This document shows, piece by piece, positions 7,992-16,980 of a stretch of DNA of 64,000 bases; position 1 is the stretch's first letter; every line of letters begins with the position of its first letter. The notes under the pieces are model-generated. The model had not been told where the DNA came from, ran no database searches, and saw only the letters and a program-made list of their open reading frames with translations. A program made the translations under genes and the position numbers. Source of the stretch: Alistipes sp. (GTDB taxonomy: Bacteria; Bacteroidota; Bacteroidia; Bacteroidales; Rikenellaceae); contig JAFQAN010000031.1 of assembly GCA_017416915.1 (NCBI GenBank), forward strand, positions 1-64,000. Direction: 5' to 3'.

Positions 7992-8909
7992 ATGAGACGA
8001 TTACTACTACTTGTTGTTGCCCTTGTGGGTGTTAGCACCTCTGCCGTAGCGCGTACGTACAGCGTCGCCGAGGTTAGAAATGTGCAGCGTGCCGATAAGG
8101 GGGCTTTTGTCGCAAATCCCGACGGCATACTGAGTGCCGAGGCGGTGCAGAGTATCAACGCCATCTGTGCCTCGCTACGCGATAGGGGCATTGCCGAGGT
8201 CGCTGTGGTGGCGGTAGAGAATATCGAGGGTGGCGACCCCTTCTCGTTCGGCATCGAGCTCTTCGAGGGGTGGGGTGTAGGCGACGATAAACTCGACAAC
8301 GGTCTGGGAGTACTCCTTGTCGAGGAGCTTCGCGAGGTGCGCTTCTTCACGGGCTACGGCTTGGAGGAGACCCTGACGGATGTTACCTGCCGCCGTCTGC
8401 AAGAGAGGTATATGGTGCCCTATTTCCGCGATGGCGACTACTCGACAGGTATGGTTGAGGGTGTCAGTGCCGTGGAGCAGCTGCTGCTCGGCGCCGATTT
8501 AGACCTCGCGGAGACCGACGAGGAGGATAAGTGGGCGTGGCTCTCACTTGCGATAGTGATGGCTCTTATCGTCGTGCCGCTCGGCGTTATACTTATCGAC
8601 GAGTACCGCAAGACAAAGTGTCCTACCTGCTCGAAGCATAAGCTGCGCGTGGTAAAGACCACCATCGTTGAGCGCACCCCAACAACGGTTACCGTCCTGC
8701 AACAGCTGCACTGCGACGCCTGCAACACGGACCATACACGTACCATCGTCCGCGATAACGACCAGCGCAACAACCGTGGCCGTGGTGGCGGCGGTATGTG
8801 GGTCTTCCCGATGGGAGGCTTCGGTGGTGGCTCTATGGGCGGTGGCTCGTTTGGTGGCGGCTTCGGCGGCGGCTCGTTTGGTGGCGGTGGCGCAGGCTCA
8901 CGCTGGTAA
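7992..8909 (+). CDS. TPM-domain membrane protein with zinc-ribbon and Gly-rich tail
   Basis: Member of the TPM (DUF477, YgcG-like) family, of unknown biochemical role, often linked to envelope quality control or photosystem repair in other phyla. From the ATG at 7992 the protein has a signal peptide (about 1-20), a TPM domain (about 25-165), a membrane helix near 185-205 (WLSLAIVMALIVVPLGV), a four-Cys ribbon (CPTC ... CDAC) and a Gly/Phe-rich tail ending GAGSRW. The upstream in-frame ATG at 7956 falls inside the terminator stem and is unlikely. It precedes lemA by 39 bp, a pairing seen widely. Confidence 0.87.
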   Translation: MRRLLLLVVALVGVSTSAVARTYSVAEVRNVQRADKGAFVANPDGILSAEAVQSINAICASLRDRGIAEVAVVAVENIEGGDPFSFGIELFEGWGVGDDKLDNGLGVLLVEELREVRFFTGYGLEETLTDVTCRRLQERYMVPYFRDGDYSTGMVEGVSAVEQLLLGADLDLAETDEEDKWAWLSLAIVMALIVVPLGVILIDEYRKTKCPTCSKHKLRVVKTTIVERTPTTVTVLQQLHCDACNTDHTRTIVRDNDQRNNRGRGGGGMWVFPMGGFGGGSMGGGSFGGGFGGGSFGGGGAGSRW

Positions 8910-8948
8910 CGTAACGAAGAATTAATTATCAACTAAACCAATAAACCT

Positions 8949-9491
8949 ATGAAAAACAAGAAGATGTGGATTATCATCGGCGTTGTTGCCGTGGTAGTTA
9001 TTTGGCTTATTGCTGGCTATAATGGCTTAGTAAGCAAGGAGGAGAGCTTGGCAGAGGCTAAGTCGAATGTCGAGAACGCCTATCAGCGTCGCGCCGACCT
9101 TATCGGCAACCTCGTCGAGACCGTTAAGGGCTACGCTGCACACGAGCAGGAGACCCTCACCGCTGTTACTGACGCACGTGTCAAGGGCTTCGATATTGAC
9201 CCTGCCACGGTGTCGGCTGAGCAGTTGAAGACCTATATCAATGCCGTAGGCGAGGCATATCCCGACCTCAAAGCTAACCAGAACTTCCTCGATTTGCAGT
9301 CTCAGTTGGAGGGTACGGAGAATCGTATCACCACCGAGCGCAGAAGGTACAACGAGGCGGTTAAGGAGTACAACACCTCAATACGCAAGTTCCCCACGAC
9401 CATCATAGCGTCGCTCTTTGGCTTCGACAAGGCGGAGAACTGGGAGGCTCAGGAGGGTGCAGAGGTAGTGCCGACTGTCAGCTTCCAATAG
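8949..9491 (+). CDS. lemA: LemA family protein
   Basis: A 180-residue membrane-anchored helical-bundle protein with one N-terminal transmembrane helix (about 6-24) and the conserved segments YNGLVSKEE, ENAYQRRADLIGNLVETVKGYA and RRRYNEAVKEYN. Family function is unresolved, and the protein is usually co-encoded with a TPM protein, as it is here. The stop codon TAG is directly joined to a structured repeat element (D), whose first bases read CTTGGCGTGATA. Confidence in the family is high, in function low. Confidence 0.92.
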   Translation: MKNKKMWIIIGVVAVVVIWLIAGYNGLVSKEESLAEAKSNVENAYQRRADLIGNLVETVKGYAAHEQETLTAVTDARVKGFDIDPATVSAEQLKTYINAVGEAYPDLKANQNFLDLQSQLEGTENRITTERRRYNEAVKEYNTSIRKFPTTIIASLFGFDKAENWEAQEGAEVVPTVSFQ

Positions 9492-9633
9492 CTTGGCGTG
9501 ATAGCTTGGTGTGATAGCGGCGCATCTGCGGCACATCCCAAAAAGTAAAGTACCACGGGCTGTACGTTTTAGTACTATCCCGTGGTACTCTCTTTTGCGA
9601 TGCACCACATCTGCACCACTCTGACACCAAGCT
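9492..9633. repeat. Structured repeat element D, copy 1
   Basis: The core runs 9504-9633. The outer arms are CTTGGTGT (9505-9512) and ACACCAAG (about 9624-9631). The central hairpin is AGTACCACGGG (9549-9559) with CCCGTGGTACT (9579-9589) around a loop holding TACGTTTTAGTAC. Intermediate arms (GCATCTGCGGCACATC against GATGCACCACATCTGC) pair well only in the minus-strand RNA sense, because most differences become G-U pairs there. The first outer-arm sequence is partly duplicated (9491-9503). It abuts the lemA stop codon and lies between converging genes. It could act as a terminator. Confidence 0.8.
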
Positions 9634-9639
9634 GCCGCG

Positions 9640-9815
9640 CACAGCTGAGAAAGACTGGGAAAGACTGGGAAAGACTGGGTCTTTCTCGGGACTTCGGGAC
9701 TTCGGGACGACGGGATATTGCGGGCATTGCCCGCTTCTTTTAGGTCTCGTAGTCTCGTAGTCTCGTAGTCTCGTGGTCTCGTAGTCTCGTGGTCTCGTGG
9801 TCTCGCCCCCTCGTT
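9640..9815. repeat. Module A and B arrays after element D
   Basis: About 9645-9680 holds AGACTGGGAA units (module A), then CGGGACTTCG units, then the small hairpin GCGGGCATTGCCCGC (9719-9733), then GTCTCGTAGTCTCGTG-type units (module B) to about 9806. No ORF here is credible. The gap 9492-9828 contains only this repeat material. Confidence 0.8.
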
Positions 9816-9828
9816 TGGGCGGTGGGCA

Positions 9829-10404
9829 TTAGTTTACCACCTCGGCGTTTACCTTCACGTAGTTGTAGCCCAAGCGGCGTAGCGATACGGCAACACCCGC
9901 CTCGAACATAACCTTTGTCGTGCGGGCAAAGATGTGAAACGCTATAACGCTCTGTGCCTCAATCTGCTCCTTGCGTATGAGCGACTGGGCGCACTCTGCC
10001 GTAGAGCGCACCATATCCTCCACCCTCTCTGCCTCCTCGCTACCCAATGGCAGCGCCAAGAGTATCTCGGTGATATACTCATCCATACAGTCGAAGCCGC
10101 GAGGCTCTGTGAACATCTTATGTAGGTCGTCGATGTTCTCATAGCGGCTCCACTCCTTATCCCACAGCACCGCGGCACCCATACCCTCATACATCGCCCA
10201 CGCGATAGCCACGAGGGGGTATTTCGCTATCTCGGGGACGGCATCTGCCATATACGACGGCGCTGAGCTGCGCCACTTCTCGTTAAGCTCCTCGACCTCC
10301 AAGAGGCGTCCGTCGAGCCACTTGCGCTGGCTGAGGTGGTCGGTAAGCGTCTTGCGCAACGACTCCTCGTAGCGATTCAAAATATCGTGTTGTTGCTCTG
10401 TCAT
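9829..10404 (-). CDS. Conserved hypothetical helical protein
   Basis: A 191-residue, acidic, mainly helical cytoplasmic protein without signal peptide. I do not recognise a named domain. Visible features are Trp/Met-rich central segments (YPLVAIAWAMYEGMGAA at about 66-82) and a long helix near 130-165. It is the last member of the valS-led operon (9 bp after the flavin reductase), which supports its being real. Transcription leaving it runs into the module arrays and element D from the right. Function unknown. Confidence 0.7.
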   Translation of the reverse strand: MTEQQHDILNRYEESLRKTLTDHLSQRKWLDGRLLEVEELNEKWRSSAPSYMADAVPEIAKYPLVAIAWAMYEGMGAAVLWDKEWSRYENIDDLHKMFTEPRGFDCMDEYITEILLALPLGSEEAERVEDMVRSTAECAQSLIRKEQIEAQSVIAFHIFARTTKVMFEAGVAVSLRRLGYNYVKVNAEVVN

Positions 10405-10413
10405 ACTATCTCT

Positions 10414-11100
10414 CTATTTTGTTGTTTTCTTACTCTGTTTAGCCCTCCTCTTAGCGCGCTTTATGGGCTTACGCACCGACCAGCCGAAGTGTCCTATAAG
10501 CTCGCCGAGGGTGTAGTACTCGCCGTGCGAATAGACTATCGGGCGGGCGCTCTCCAACGAGAAACGTCCCGTCGCGGGGTCGATATATCGCTCGTCTGCC
10601 TCGATGCCCACAACATCCGCAAGGAACATATCGTGGCTGCCAAGCTCGATGACCTGTCGCACCTTGCAGCATATCGACAGCGGCGACTCGGCAACCATAG
10701 GCGCTGCAACGTGGCTGTTTGACATCGGCGTAAGGTTTGCCTCTTGCCACTTGTTATGGTCGCGTCCCGAGCGAACACCGCACCAGTCCGTGGCACGTGC
10801 CATAGCCTCGGTGGTGAGGTTGATGACGAACTCTCCCGTACGGCGTATGATGTCGTAGGAGTGTCGTTCGCGGCGTACCGAGATGTAGCACATCGGAGGG
10901 TTGGTGCATACCGTACCCGTCCACGCCACCGTGAGCAGGTTGTACTCCTCGGGGGTGCTGCCACAGCTGACCAAGACCGCAGGGAGCGGATATATCAGCG
11001 TGCCAGGCTTCCACGTCTGCTTGCCCTCGATATGGGCGGCAGCAGCAGGCTGTGATGCCTCCTCGGAGGCTACGTTGTTAGGTGTAATCTTCTCGGACAT
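10414..11100 (-). CDS. Flavin reductase-like FMN-binding protein
   Basis: A 228-residue member of the flavin reductase-like (split-barrel) family, which binds FMN and reduces it with NAD(P)H or acts as a flavoprotein oxidoreductase. Recognisable pieces are YPLPAVLVSCG, NLLTVAWTGTVCTNPPMCYISVR (about 54-76), the GEFVINL strand and the DMFLADV segment. The C-terminus is very basic (KPIKRAKRRAKQSKK), which is unusual for the family and may be a nucleic-acid or membrane contact. It is 12 bp downstream of the sulfatase-like gene in the same operon. The partner is not evident. Confidence 0.87.
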   Translation of the reverse strand: MSEKITPNNVASEEASQPAAAAHIEGKQTWKPGTLIYPLPAVLVSCGSTPEEYNLLTVAWTGTVCTNPPMCYISVRRERHSYDIIRRTGEFVINLTTEAMARATDWCGVRSGRDHNKWQEANLTPMSNSHVAAPMVAESPLSICCKVRQVIELGSHDMFLADVVGIEADERYIDPATGRFSLESARPIVYSHGEYYTLGELIGHFGWSVRKPIKRAKRRAKQSKKTTK

Positions 11101-11112
11101 AGCGTCTTACGT

Positions 11113-13242
11113 TTAGAATGTCGTGCGGTTGGGGTTGTTGTGTATCTCCCAGCCCGTCTGTGTCATCGAGGCGATGTATAGGTGCATACTATCCACCACA
11201 GCGGGGTGTTGTGCTGCCACGTTACGTAGTCGCTCGTTGCTATCTGCCTCCAAGTCGTAGAGGTAGCGCATATTATCGTTGGCGGCGTAGATATATACCC
11301 AGCGGCGGTCGCGGGCGGCTATGCAGCCATCGGCGCCATAGGGTATCATACGTCGCGAGGTGCTATTTACGTCGATGCCGAGGCTGCGGTTGGTATATTC
11401 GTAGCCCAGCATCGCCATTACCGTAGGCGTGGTGTCCATCTGCGACATAAGGTCGTCGCGCACCTCTGCGTCGATATGTGCGGGCGAGTACATAAGCAGC
11501 GGTATATGCACAAAGCTGTCGGGGATGAAGTAGTCCGACGTGATAGCCTTGCCGTGGTCGCCCGTGATGACGAAGAGCGTCTTGTCAAACCACTCCCTCT
11601 CGTGTGCCATATCCATAAATCTGCCCAACGACCAGTCGGCATACTGCACGGCGATACTCTCCTCGTCGGTTGCTGTCGGCGTGAAGCCCACGTCGAGAGG
11701 TGCGTTGTATGGCTCGTGGTTGGAGCAGGTGAGTATCATCGCCACGACGCGCTGTCCCGAGACTATCTGGCTATCTATCGACTCTAAGGCGTGGTCGAAC
11801 ATAACGTGGTCATCGACACCCCACGTCTTGTGCTGCGTGGGTGCGGTGTACTGGTTTTCGCCCCAAAATAGCTCGAAGCCCTCGGTGGTGGTGAAGCCAT
11901 AGACGTTATCGAAGTTGGGGTCGTGCGTAACGAAGAACATAGTACTGACATCCTCACGCTGGGCTATCTGTGAGTAGATGGTGTTCAGCTGCGAGCCTAA
12001 GCCGTCGGTAAGTGGGTTGATGTTGATGTAGGAGGGCAGCGATGTGATGGTGCTGTATAGTCCGTGGCAGGTGTGTGTGCCTGTCGAATAGACATTTTGG
12101 TAGTAGCGACCACCGCGTATGAGACTATCGAGGCAGGGTGTAAGACCCTCGTCGTTACCCTCGCGGGCAAGACGCGCTACGGTGCTACTCTCCTGCACGA
12201 CGATTACCACGTGTTCCCACGGCGTCTCCTTGGCGGGGCTGATGAGGCTCAGGGTGTTATCGCGTCCCAGCTCCTCGCGAACATAGCGGCAAGCCTTGTT
12301 GGGATTCATCAGGTTTACCGAACTCCACAGCGTACCCACCGACTTGGCGAGGACGAAGACGGGGCTTTTAGATAGCTCGTTGGCAAACTTATTCTCCGAT
12401 ATGGCGGCATCGCGCGCAGACATAGGTCGCGGTTGCAGGTGCATACCTCGTATGATAAGTGGCGAGGCACCTATCCACAGTATGGTGAGCAGCAGGCTGA
12501 TATACTTGCGCTCGGAGCCTCTGTGAAGCTCCATACGGCGGGCGACGCGTATGCAGAGGGCGACAAAGAGTATGCCCACGATGAACGATATGAGGGCGAA
12601 TGTGAGGTATCCCACGTCGTGGAAAATCATCGACGTCGCCTGACCCATATCGTTGAGCAGGTAGCTGATAGCCACGGCGTTTACGTGGGTGTCGAAGTGT
12701 TCGTAGAAGGGTATGTCGCCTATGCCGCAGACGATTATCGGCAGGTAGCACACCGCAATCCACCCCACAGCCACCTTCGAGAGTACCTTGCGCGGTTTTG
12801 GCGATAGGAAGTCGCCGATGGTGAGCAGCAGTAGCGGTATGAGCAGTATGTAGAAGCTGACGACCACATCGTAGCGCACTCCCACCAACATAGCGTCGAA
12901 GAGGAGCGTGTCGCTCGTGTCGATGCCTATGCTGAGCAGCTCCTCGTTGCGCATAAAAAGCACAAGGCGTATGAGGCTGAATGTGAGTAGTCCCGCCATA
13001 GCCACTATGGCGAGGTATAACACTGGGCGTGTGGGCTTAAAGCGGTGCCATAGGCGCGCAACAACGCCACGTGGCGTTGTCTCCGTGCCACGCTCCACGC
13101 TCGGGGTAGCCACCGACGCTGTTTTGTAGGCGTCAGCCGCTACCTCGCTCTCTTGCTCGGTTGTTGGGTTGGTACTCTTCTGGTTGTGTTGCACGACTTC
13201 GTCTCTGTTGCTCGTCCTCCTATTATTGCCCCTCTGTTGCAC
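11113..13242 (-). CDS. Membrane phosphoethanolamine/phosphoglycerol transferase-like sulfatase (LTA-synthase family)
   Basis: A 709-residue inner-membrane protein. A disordered, Thr/Arg/Glu-rich cytoplasmic N-terminus (about 1-70) precedes about five transmembrane helices (about 73-290) and a periplasmic alkaline-phosphatase-superfamily domain (about 330-650). Metal/nucleophile motifs are visible: VQESS, GTHTCHGLYST (catalytic Thr) and ITGDHGK. Members transfer phosphoglycerol or phosphoethanolamine head groups from phospholipid onto surface polymers. The GTG start used here lies 2 bp past the rnhA stop, and a later start is possible because the N-terminal 60 residues look unconserved. In a Gram-negative the substrate is probably a lipid A or surface glycan (inference). 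Confidence 0.85.
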   Translation of the reverse strand: MQQRGNNRRTSNRDEVVQHNQKSTNPTTEQESEVAADAYKTASVATPSVERGTETTPRGVVARLWHRFKPTRPVLYLAIVAMAGLLTFSLIRLVLFMRNEELLSIGIDTSDTLLFDAMLVGVRYDVVVSFYILLIPLLLLTIGDFLSPKPRKVLSKVAVGWIAVCYLPIIVCGIGDIPFYEHFDTHVNAVAISYLLNDMGQATSMIFHDVGYLTFALISFIVGILFVALCIRVARRMELHRGSERKYISLLLTILWIGASPLIIRGMHLQPRPMSARDAAISENKFANELSKSPVFVLAKSVGTLWSSVNLMNPNKACRYVREELGRDNTLSLISPAKETPWEHVVIVVQESSTVARLAREGNDEGLTPCLDSLIRGGRYYQNVYSTGTHTCHGLYSTITSLPSYININPLTDGLGSQLNTIYSQIAQREDVSTMFFVTHDPNFDNVYGFTTTEGFELFWGENQYTAPTQHKTWGVDDHVMFDHALESIDSQIVSGQRVVAMILTCSNHEPYNAPLDVGFTPTATDEESIAVQYADWSLGRFMDMAHEREWFDKTLFVITGDHGKAITSDYFIPDSFVHIPLLMYSPAHIDAEVRDDLMSQMDTTPTVMAMLGYEYTNRSLGIDVNSTSRRMIPYGADGCIAARDRRWVYIYAANDNMRYLYDLEADSNERLRNVAAQHPAVVDSMHLYIASMTQTGWEIHNNPNRTTF

Positions 13243-13244
13243 GA

Positions 13245-13700
13245 CTACATCTCGTTGTATCCCGTATCCTCCAATAGGTTATCGCCCGAGGCTGCTGCCA
13301 CCGCCAAGCAGTCGCAGCGGTTGTTCTCCACGGTGTCGGCGTGGCCCTTGACCCATACGAAGCGGACGTTATGGCGGCGGTAGATGCGTAGGAAGCGCAT
13401 CCACAGGTCGGGGTTTTTCTTGCCCTTGAAGCCTGTGCGCTCCCAGTTTACTATCCAGCGCTGATTGACAGCCTCGACAACATACTTCGAGTCGGAGTAT
13501 ATCGTTACGTTGCTGCCCTCGAAGCGCAGTGCCTCCAACGCCACGCACACTGCCATAAGCTCCATACGGTTGTTGGTCGTTAGGCGGTAGCCCGCCGACA
13601 GCTCCTTGCGGTGTGGTCCCGAGAGCAGCACTACGCCGTAGCCGCCAGGTCCAGGGTTGCCGAGTGCCGAGCCGTCGGTATAGATGGTTATATCTGCCAT
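13245..13700 (-). CDS. rnhA: Ribonuclease HI
   Basis: Degrades the RNA strand of RNA-DNA hybrids. The 151-residue protein has the DEDD residues of the family: YTDGSALGNPGPGG (Asp8), NRMELMAV (Glu48), YSDSKYVV (Asp70) and the C-terminal GHADTVENNRCD with the last Asp. Also typical are the WVKGHA segment and the basic handle region (NWERTGFKGKKN). It sits between valS (12 bp upstream) and the sulfatase-like gene (2 bp downstream) in one leftward operon. Confidence 0.95.
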   Translation of the reverse strand: MADITIYTDGSALGNPGPGGYGVVLLSGPHRKELSAGYRLTTNNRMELMAVCVALEALRFEGSNVTIYSDSKYVVEAVNQRWIVNWERTGFKGKKNPDLWMRFLRIYRRHNVRFVWVKGHADTVENNRCDCLAVAAASGDNLLEDTGYNEM

Positions 13701-13712
13701 AGCGATAGGGTG

Positions 13713-16337
13713 TTAACTGAGTGCCTCGATTTGCTCTTTGAGTGCTGCAATCTTCGCCTCGGCGTCTGCCTGCTTAGCGCGCTCGTTTGCCACCACCTTC
13801 TCGGGTGCCGACTGCACGAAGCGCTCGTTCGAGAGCTTCTTCATCACGCTCTGCAAGAAGCCCTCCAAGTAGCTAAGCTCCGCTTGTAGCTTCTCGCGCT
13901 CGGCGGCCTTGTCAATCTTACCCTCCATAGGCACGAAGTACTGCGTCGTCTTGACCATAAATGCTGCGGCGGTGCTATCCTTCTCCGTTACGGCACGAAG
14001 CTCGCTGAGGTTTGCCATCTTCTCGATGACTGCGGCGTACTCCGTGGGGAAGTTCTCGTCGGCGATGTAGTGCAACACGAGAGCCTCCTTCTGCGCTATG
14101 TTGCGCTGCTTGCGGATGTTACGTATAGCGCTGATAGCCTCCTTGGTAAGCTCGAAGCGGGCGAGGATATGCTCGTTTGCGTTGCGCTCCACCTTGGGCT
14201 GCTGTGCTACGACGATAGATACACACCCCTTCTCGGGCTGCAAGTCCTGCCATATCTCCTCTGTGACGAAGGGCATAAAGGGGTGCAAGAGGCGCAGAAG
14301 CATATCCACATACTCCTTGGTGCGGGCGAGGGTCTTGGCGTCGATAGGTGCGCCGTATGCGGGCTTGATGACTTCGAGATACCAGCCACTGAAATCGTCC
14401 CAGAAGAGGCGGTAAAGCTCCATAAATGCCTCCGAGATGCGGTATGCGCGCATATCCTCGTCGATACGTGCTATACGCTCCGTCATCACCTCGTCGAACC
14501 ACTCCACGGCGCTGCGTGAGGCGTCGCTCTGAGCGAGGTTGTGGTCCACCTCCCACATATTTATCAGGCGGTAGGCGTTCCATATCTTGTTGCCGAAGTT
14601 GCGACCCTGCTCGCATAGTGCCTCGTCGAACATCACGTCGTTGCCCGCCGAGGTCGAGAGCATCATCGCCACACGCATACCGTCGGCGCCATACTTCGCG
14701 ATAAGGTCGAGCGGGTCGGGCGAGTTGCCGAGCTGCTTCGACATCTTACGTCCCAGCTTGTCGCGCACGATGCCCGTGAAATAGACATTGCCGAAGGGCA
14801 TCTGGTTGCGGTACTCATATCCCGCCATAATCATACGTGCCACCCAGAAGAAGATGATGTCGGGACCCGTTACGAGGTCGTTGGTGGGGTAGTAGTACTC
14901 TATCTCGGCGTTGTTGGGGTTGCGTATGCCGTCGAATACCGATATGGGCCACAGCCACGACGAAAACCAGGTGTCGAGGACATCCTCATCTTGGCGCAGG
15001 TCTGCCATAGTGAGCGACGCATCCTTCTCGCGGGCGAGTGCCAATGCCTCCTCGGCGCTCTCTGCCACCACGTAGCCGCCCTTGGGCAGGTAGTAGGCGG
15101 GTATGCGCTGTCCCCACCACAGCTGACGCGAGATACACCAATCTTTGATGTTCTCCATCCAGTGGCGGTAGGTGTTCTTGTACTTGGCGGGTACGAACTT
15201 GATGATGTCCTCCATCACAGCCTTTGTTGCGGGCTTGGCAAGCTCCTCCATCGAGAGAAACCACTGCATCGAGAGCTTAGGCTCGATGGCGACACCCGTA
15301 CGCTCCGAGTAACCCACATTGTTGGTGTATGGCTCTACGCGCTCCAAGAGGGAGGCGGCGGCGAGGTCGTTTTCGATGATGCGGCGGCACTCGAAGCGCT
15401 CCACGCCGACATACATTCCCACATTGTCGTTTATCGTGCCGTCGTCCTCGAAGATGTCGATAGACTCCAAGCCGTACTTCTCGCCGAGCATATAGTCGTT
15501 TACGTCGTGCGCAGGGGTAACCTTCAACGCTCCTGTGCCGAACTCCATATCGACATACTCGTCGCGGATGACGGGGATGGAGCGACCTACGAGGGGTACG
15601 ATAACACGTGCATCCTTAGGCAGGTGGGCATAGCGCTCGTCGTTGGGGTTTACGCAGAGGGCGGTATCGCCGAGGATGGTCTCGGGGCGTGTCGTCGCCA
15701 CGATGATAGCCTCGTCGCTGCCCTCGACCATATAGCGCAGGTAGTACAATTTACCCTGCGACTCCTTGTATATCACCTCCTCGTCCGAGAGTGCGGTCTT
15801 TGCCGAGGGGTCCCAGTTTACCATACGTACGCCGCGGTAGATGCGACCCTTGCGGAAGAGGTCCACGAAGACCTTGATTACGCCTGCCGAGCGCGCCTCG
15901 TCCATCGTGAAGCAGGTACGCTCCCAGTCGCACGATGCGCCGAGCTTGCGCAGCTGACGTAGGATGATGCCGCCGTGCTTCTCCTTCCACTCCCAGGCGT
16001 GTGCCAAGAACTCCTCGCGCGTCAGCGATGCCTTGTCTATGCCCTCGGCTTTGAGCTTGGCGACCACCTTTGCCTCCGTGGCGATAGATGCGTGGTCGGT
16101 GCCAGGCACCCAGCAGGCGTTCTTGCCCTGCATACGTGCGCGACGCACCAGCACATCTTGAAGCGTGTTGTTGAGCATATGCCCCATATGGAGCATACCC
16201 GTAACGTTGGGTGGCGGGATAACTATGGTGTATGGCTCGCGCTCGTCGGGCGTCGAGTGAAAGAGGTTTTTCTCAATCCAGAAGTCGTACCACTTCTGCT
16301 CGATTTGTTCGGGCGAATACTTGTCTGCAATCTGCAT
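13713..16337 (-). CDS. valS: Valyl-tRNA synthetase
   Basis: Class Ia aminoacyl-tRNA synthetase, 874 residues. Signature motifs are the HIGH variant HMGHMLNN (about 51-58, within [12 protein letters not shown]), the editing domain (CP1) with [11 protein letters not shown] (about 212-222) and [11 protein letters not shown]-like sequence, KMSKQ (about 535) and a C-terminal coiled coil (about 805-870) used for tRNA binding. First gene of the operon valS-rnhA-sulfatase-flavin reductase-hypothetical. Its promoter lies about 100 bp upstream inside the left arm of a large palindromic repeat. Confidence 0.97.
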   Translation of the reverse strand: MQIADKYSPEQIEQKWYDFWIEKNLFHSTPDEREPYTIVIPPPNVTGMLHMGHMLNNTLQDVLVRRARMQGKNACWVPGTDHASIATEAKVVAKLKAEGIDKASLTREEFLAHAWEWKEKHGGIILRQLRKLGASCDWERTCFTMDEARSAGVIKVFVDLFRKGRIYRGVRMVNWDPSAKTALSDEEVIYKESQGKLYYLRYMVEGSDEAIIVATTRPETILGDTALCVNPNDERYAHLPKDARVIVPLVGRSIPVIRDEYVDMEFGTGALKVTPAHDVNDYMLGEKYGLESIDIFEDDGTINDNVGMYVGVERFECRRIIENDLAAASLLERVEPYTNNVGYSERTGVAIEPKLSMQWFLSMEELAKPATKAVMEDIIKFVPAKYKNTYRHWMENIKDWCISRQLWWGQRIPAYYLPKGGYVVAESAEEALALAREKDASLTMADLRQDEDVLDTWFSSWLWPISVFDGIRNPNNAEIEYYYPTNDLVTGPDIIFFWVARMIMAGYEYRNQMPFGNVYFTGIVRDKLGRKMSKQLGNSPDPLDLIAKYGADGMRVAMMLSTSAGNDVMFDEALCEQGRNFGNKIWNAYRLINMWEVDHNLAQSDASRSAVEWFDEVMTERIARIDEDMRAYRISEAFMELYRLFWDDFSGWYLEVIKPAYGAPIDAKTLARTKEYVDMLLRLLHPFMPFVTEEIWQDLQPEKGCVSIVVAQQPKVERNANEHILARFELTKEAISAIRNIRKQRNIAQKEALVLHYIADENFPTEYAAVIEKMANLSELRAVTEKDSTAAAFMVKTTQYFVPMEGKIDKAAEREKLQAELSYLEGFLQSVMKKLSNERFVQSAPEKVVANERAKQADAEAKIAALKEQIEALS

Positions 16338-16440
16338 AAGTCGGTCTGTATTAATCGTTTATTACTATTTTGTACGTTTTGATTGATGTGCTTTCACGCG
16401 CATAATGTGTACTCGTCTCGCGCGCATATACGCACATATA
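16338..16440. other. valS 5' leader
   Basis: About 100 bp between the predicted start of transcription and the valS ATG. I looked for a T-box, but T-boxes are not expected in this phylum and none is visible. The leader is AT-rich with a run of CGCGCATATA-type sequence (16418-16440). No ORF is supported. Confidence 0.4.
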
Positions 16441-16445
16441 TCGTA

Positions 16446-16477
16446 CAAAGATAGGTAAAAAAGTTGAAAGTAGCAAA
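16446..16477 (-). promoter_or_regulatory. valS operon promoter inside left palindrome arm
   Basis: Read leftward: TTTG (complement 16474-16477), 20-bp spacer, TATCTTTG (complement 16446-16453). Nearly the same sequence drives the rightward gene from the other arm. Confidence 0.75.
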
Positions 16478-16511
16478 CGAATGGCTAAGAAAGGGCGCAA
16501 AAGGGCGGGAG

Positions 16512-16606
16512 CGAACAACCGAACGCACGAACAAGCGAACGCCCCGTTCGCTCGTTCGCTCGTTCGCTCGTTCGTCCGTTCGCTTGTTCGTGCGTTCGGT
16601 TGTTCG
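16512..16606. repeat. Perfect 30-bp inverted repeat with CGTTCGCT-array loop
   Basis: Positions 16512-16541 are the exact reverse complement of 16577-16606. The 35-nt loop is itself CGTTCGCT-type repeat. A third copy of 28 of these bases lies at 16879-16906. The stem could extrude as a cruciform or stop polymerases. Confidence 0.9.
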
Positions 16607-16941
16607 GGGAGGCAGAGAGGCGAGAGTGGGGTGCGAGAAGTTGGTGGTGCGCGAGGTTGAGGCGCGCGAGTAGTTGGTGGCGCGCGATTTACTGGGAAGG
16701 ACTGAGAACGCCTGAGAATGCCTGAGAACGCCTGGGAAGCGCGCCAATGAGACGACGCGGGCATCGTCCGCAATATCCCGTCGTCCCGTAGTCTCGTAGT
16801 CCCGTAGTCCCGTAGTCCCGTAGTCCCGAAGTCCTCTGAAAACCCCAGCCATTCTCAGTCTTTCTCAGCCCTCAGCCAGTTCGCTTGTTCGTGCGTTCGG
16901 TTGTTCACTCCCGACCTTTTCCACCTTTTCTTAGCCAATCG

Positions 16942-16973
16942 TTTGCTACTTTCAACTTTTTTACGTACCTTTG
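16942..16973 (+). promoter_or_regulatory. OPT transporter promoter inside right palindrome arm
   Basis: TTTG at 16942-16945, 20-bp spacer, TACCTTTG at 16966-16973. The start point would lie near 16980, about 155 bp upstream of the OPT ATG. Confidence 0.75.
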
Positions 16974-16980
16974 TATGATT

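Larger units (their letters stand above)
16441..16980. repeat. Nested palindromic repeat island with outward promoters
   Basis: The outermost ~100 bp (16441-16541) reappear inverted at 16879-16980 with only scattered differences. Each arm holds a Bacteroidetes promoter, GCTAAGAAA-like sequence and CGAACAACCGAACGCACGAA. Inside are a CGTTCGCT (8-bp) array, a module A array (about 16690-16740), a GGCGCGCC-like joint, the hairpin GCGGGCATCGTCCGC (16758-16772), a module B array of GTAGTCCCGTAGTCCC units (about 16785-16832) and an inverted module A array (about 16845-16875). The order is roughly mirror symmetric. It fills the divergent gap between valS and the OPT gene. No transposase or recombinase is present. 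Confidence 0.85.

Noticed and set aside
16441-16980. Invertible promoter (DNA inversion switch)
   Set aside because: Inverted repeats are present, but the promoters lie in the arms and face outward on both sides, so inversion would change nothing. No recombinase gene lies nearby.
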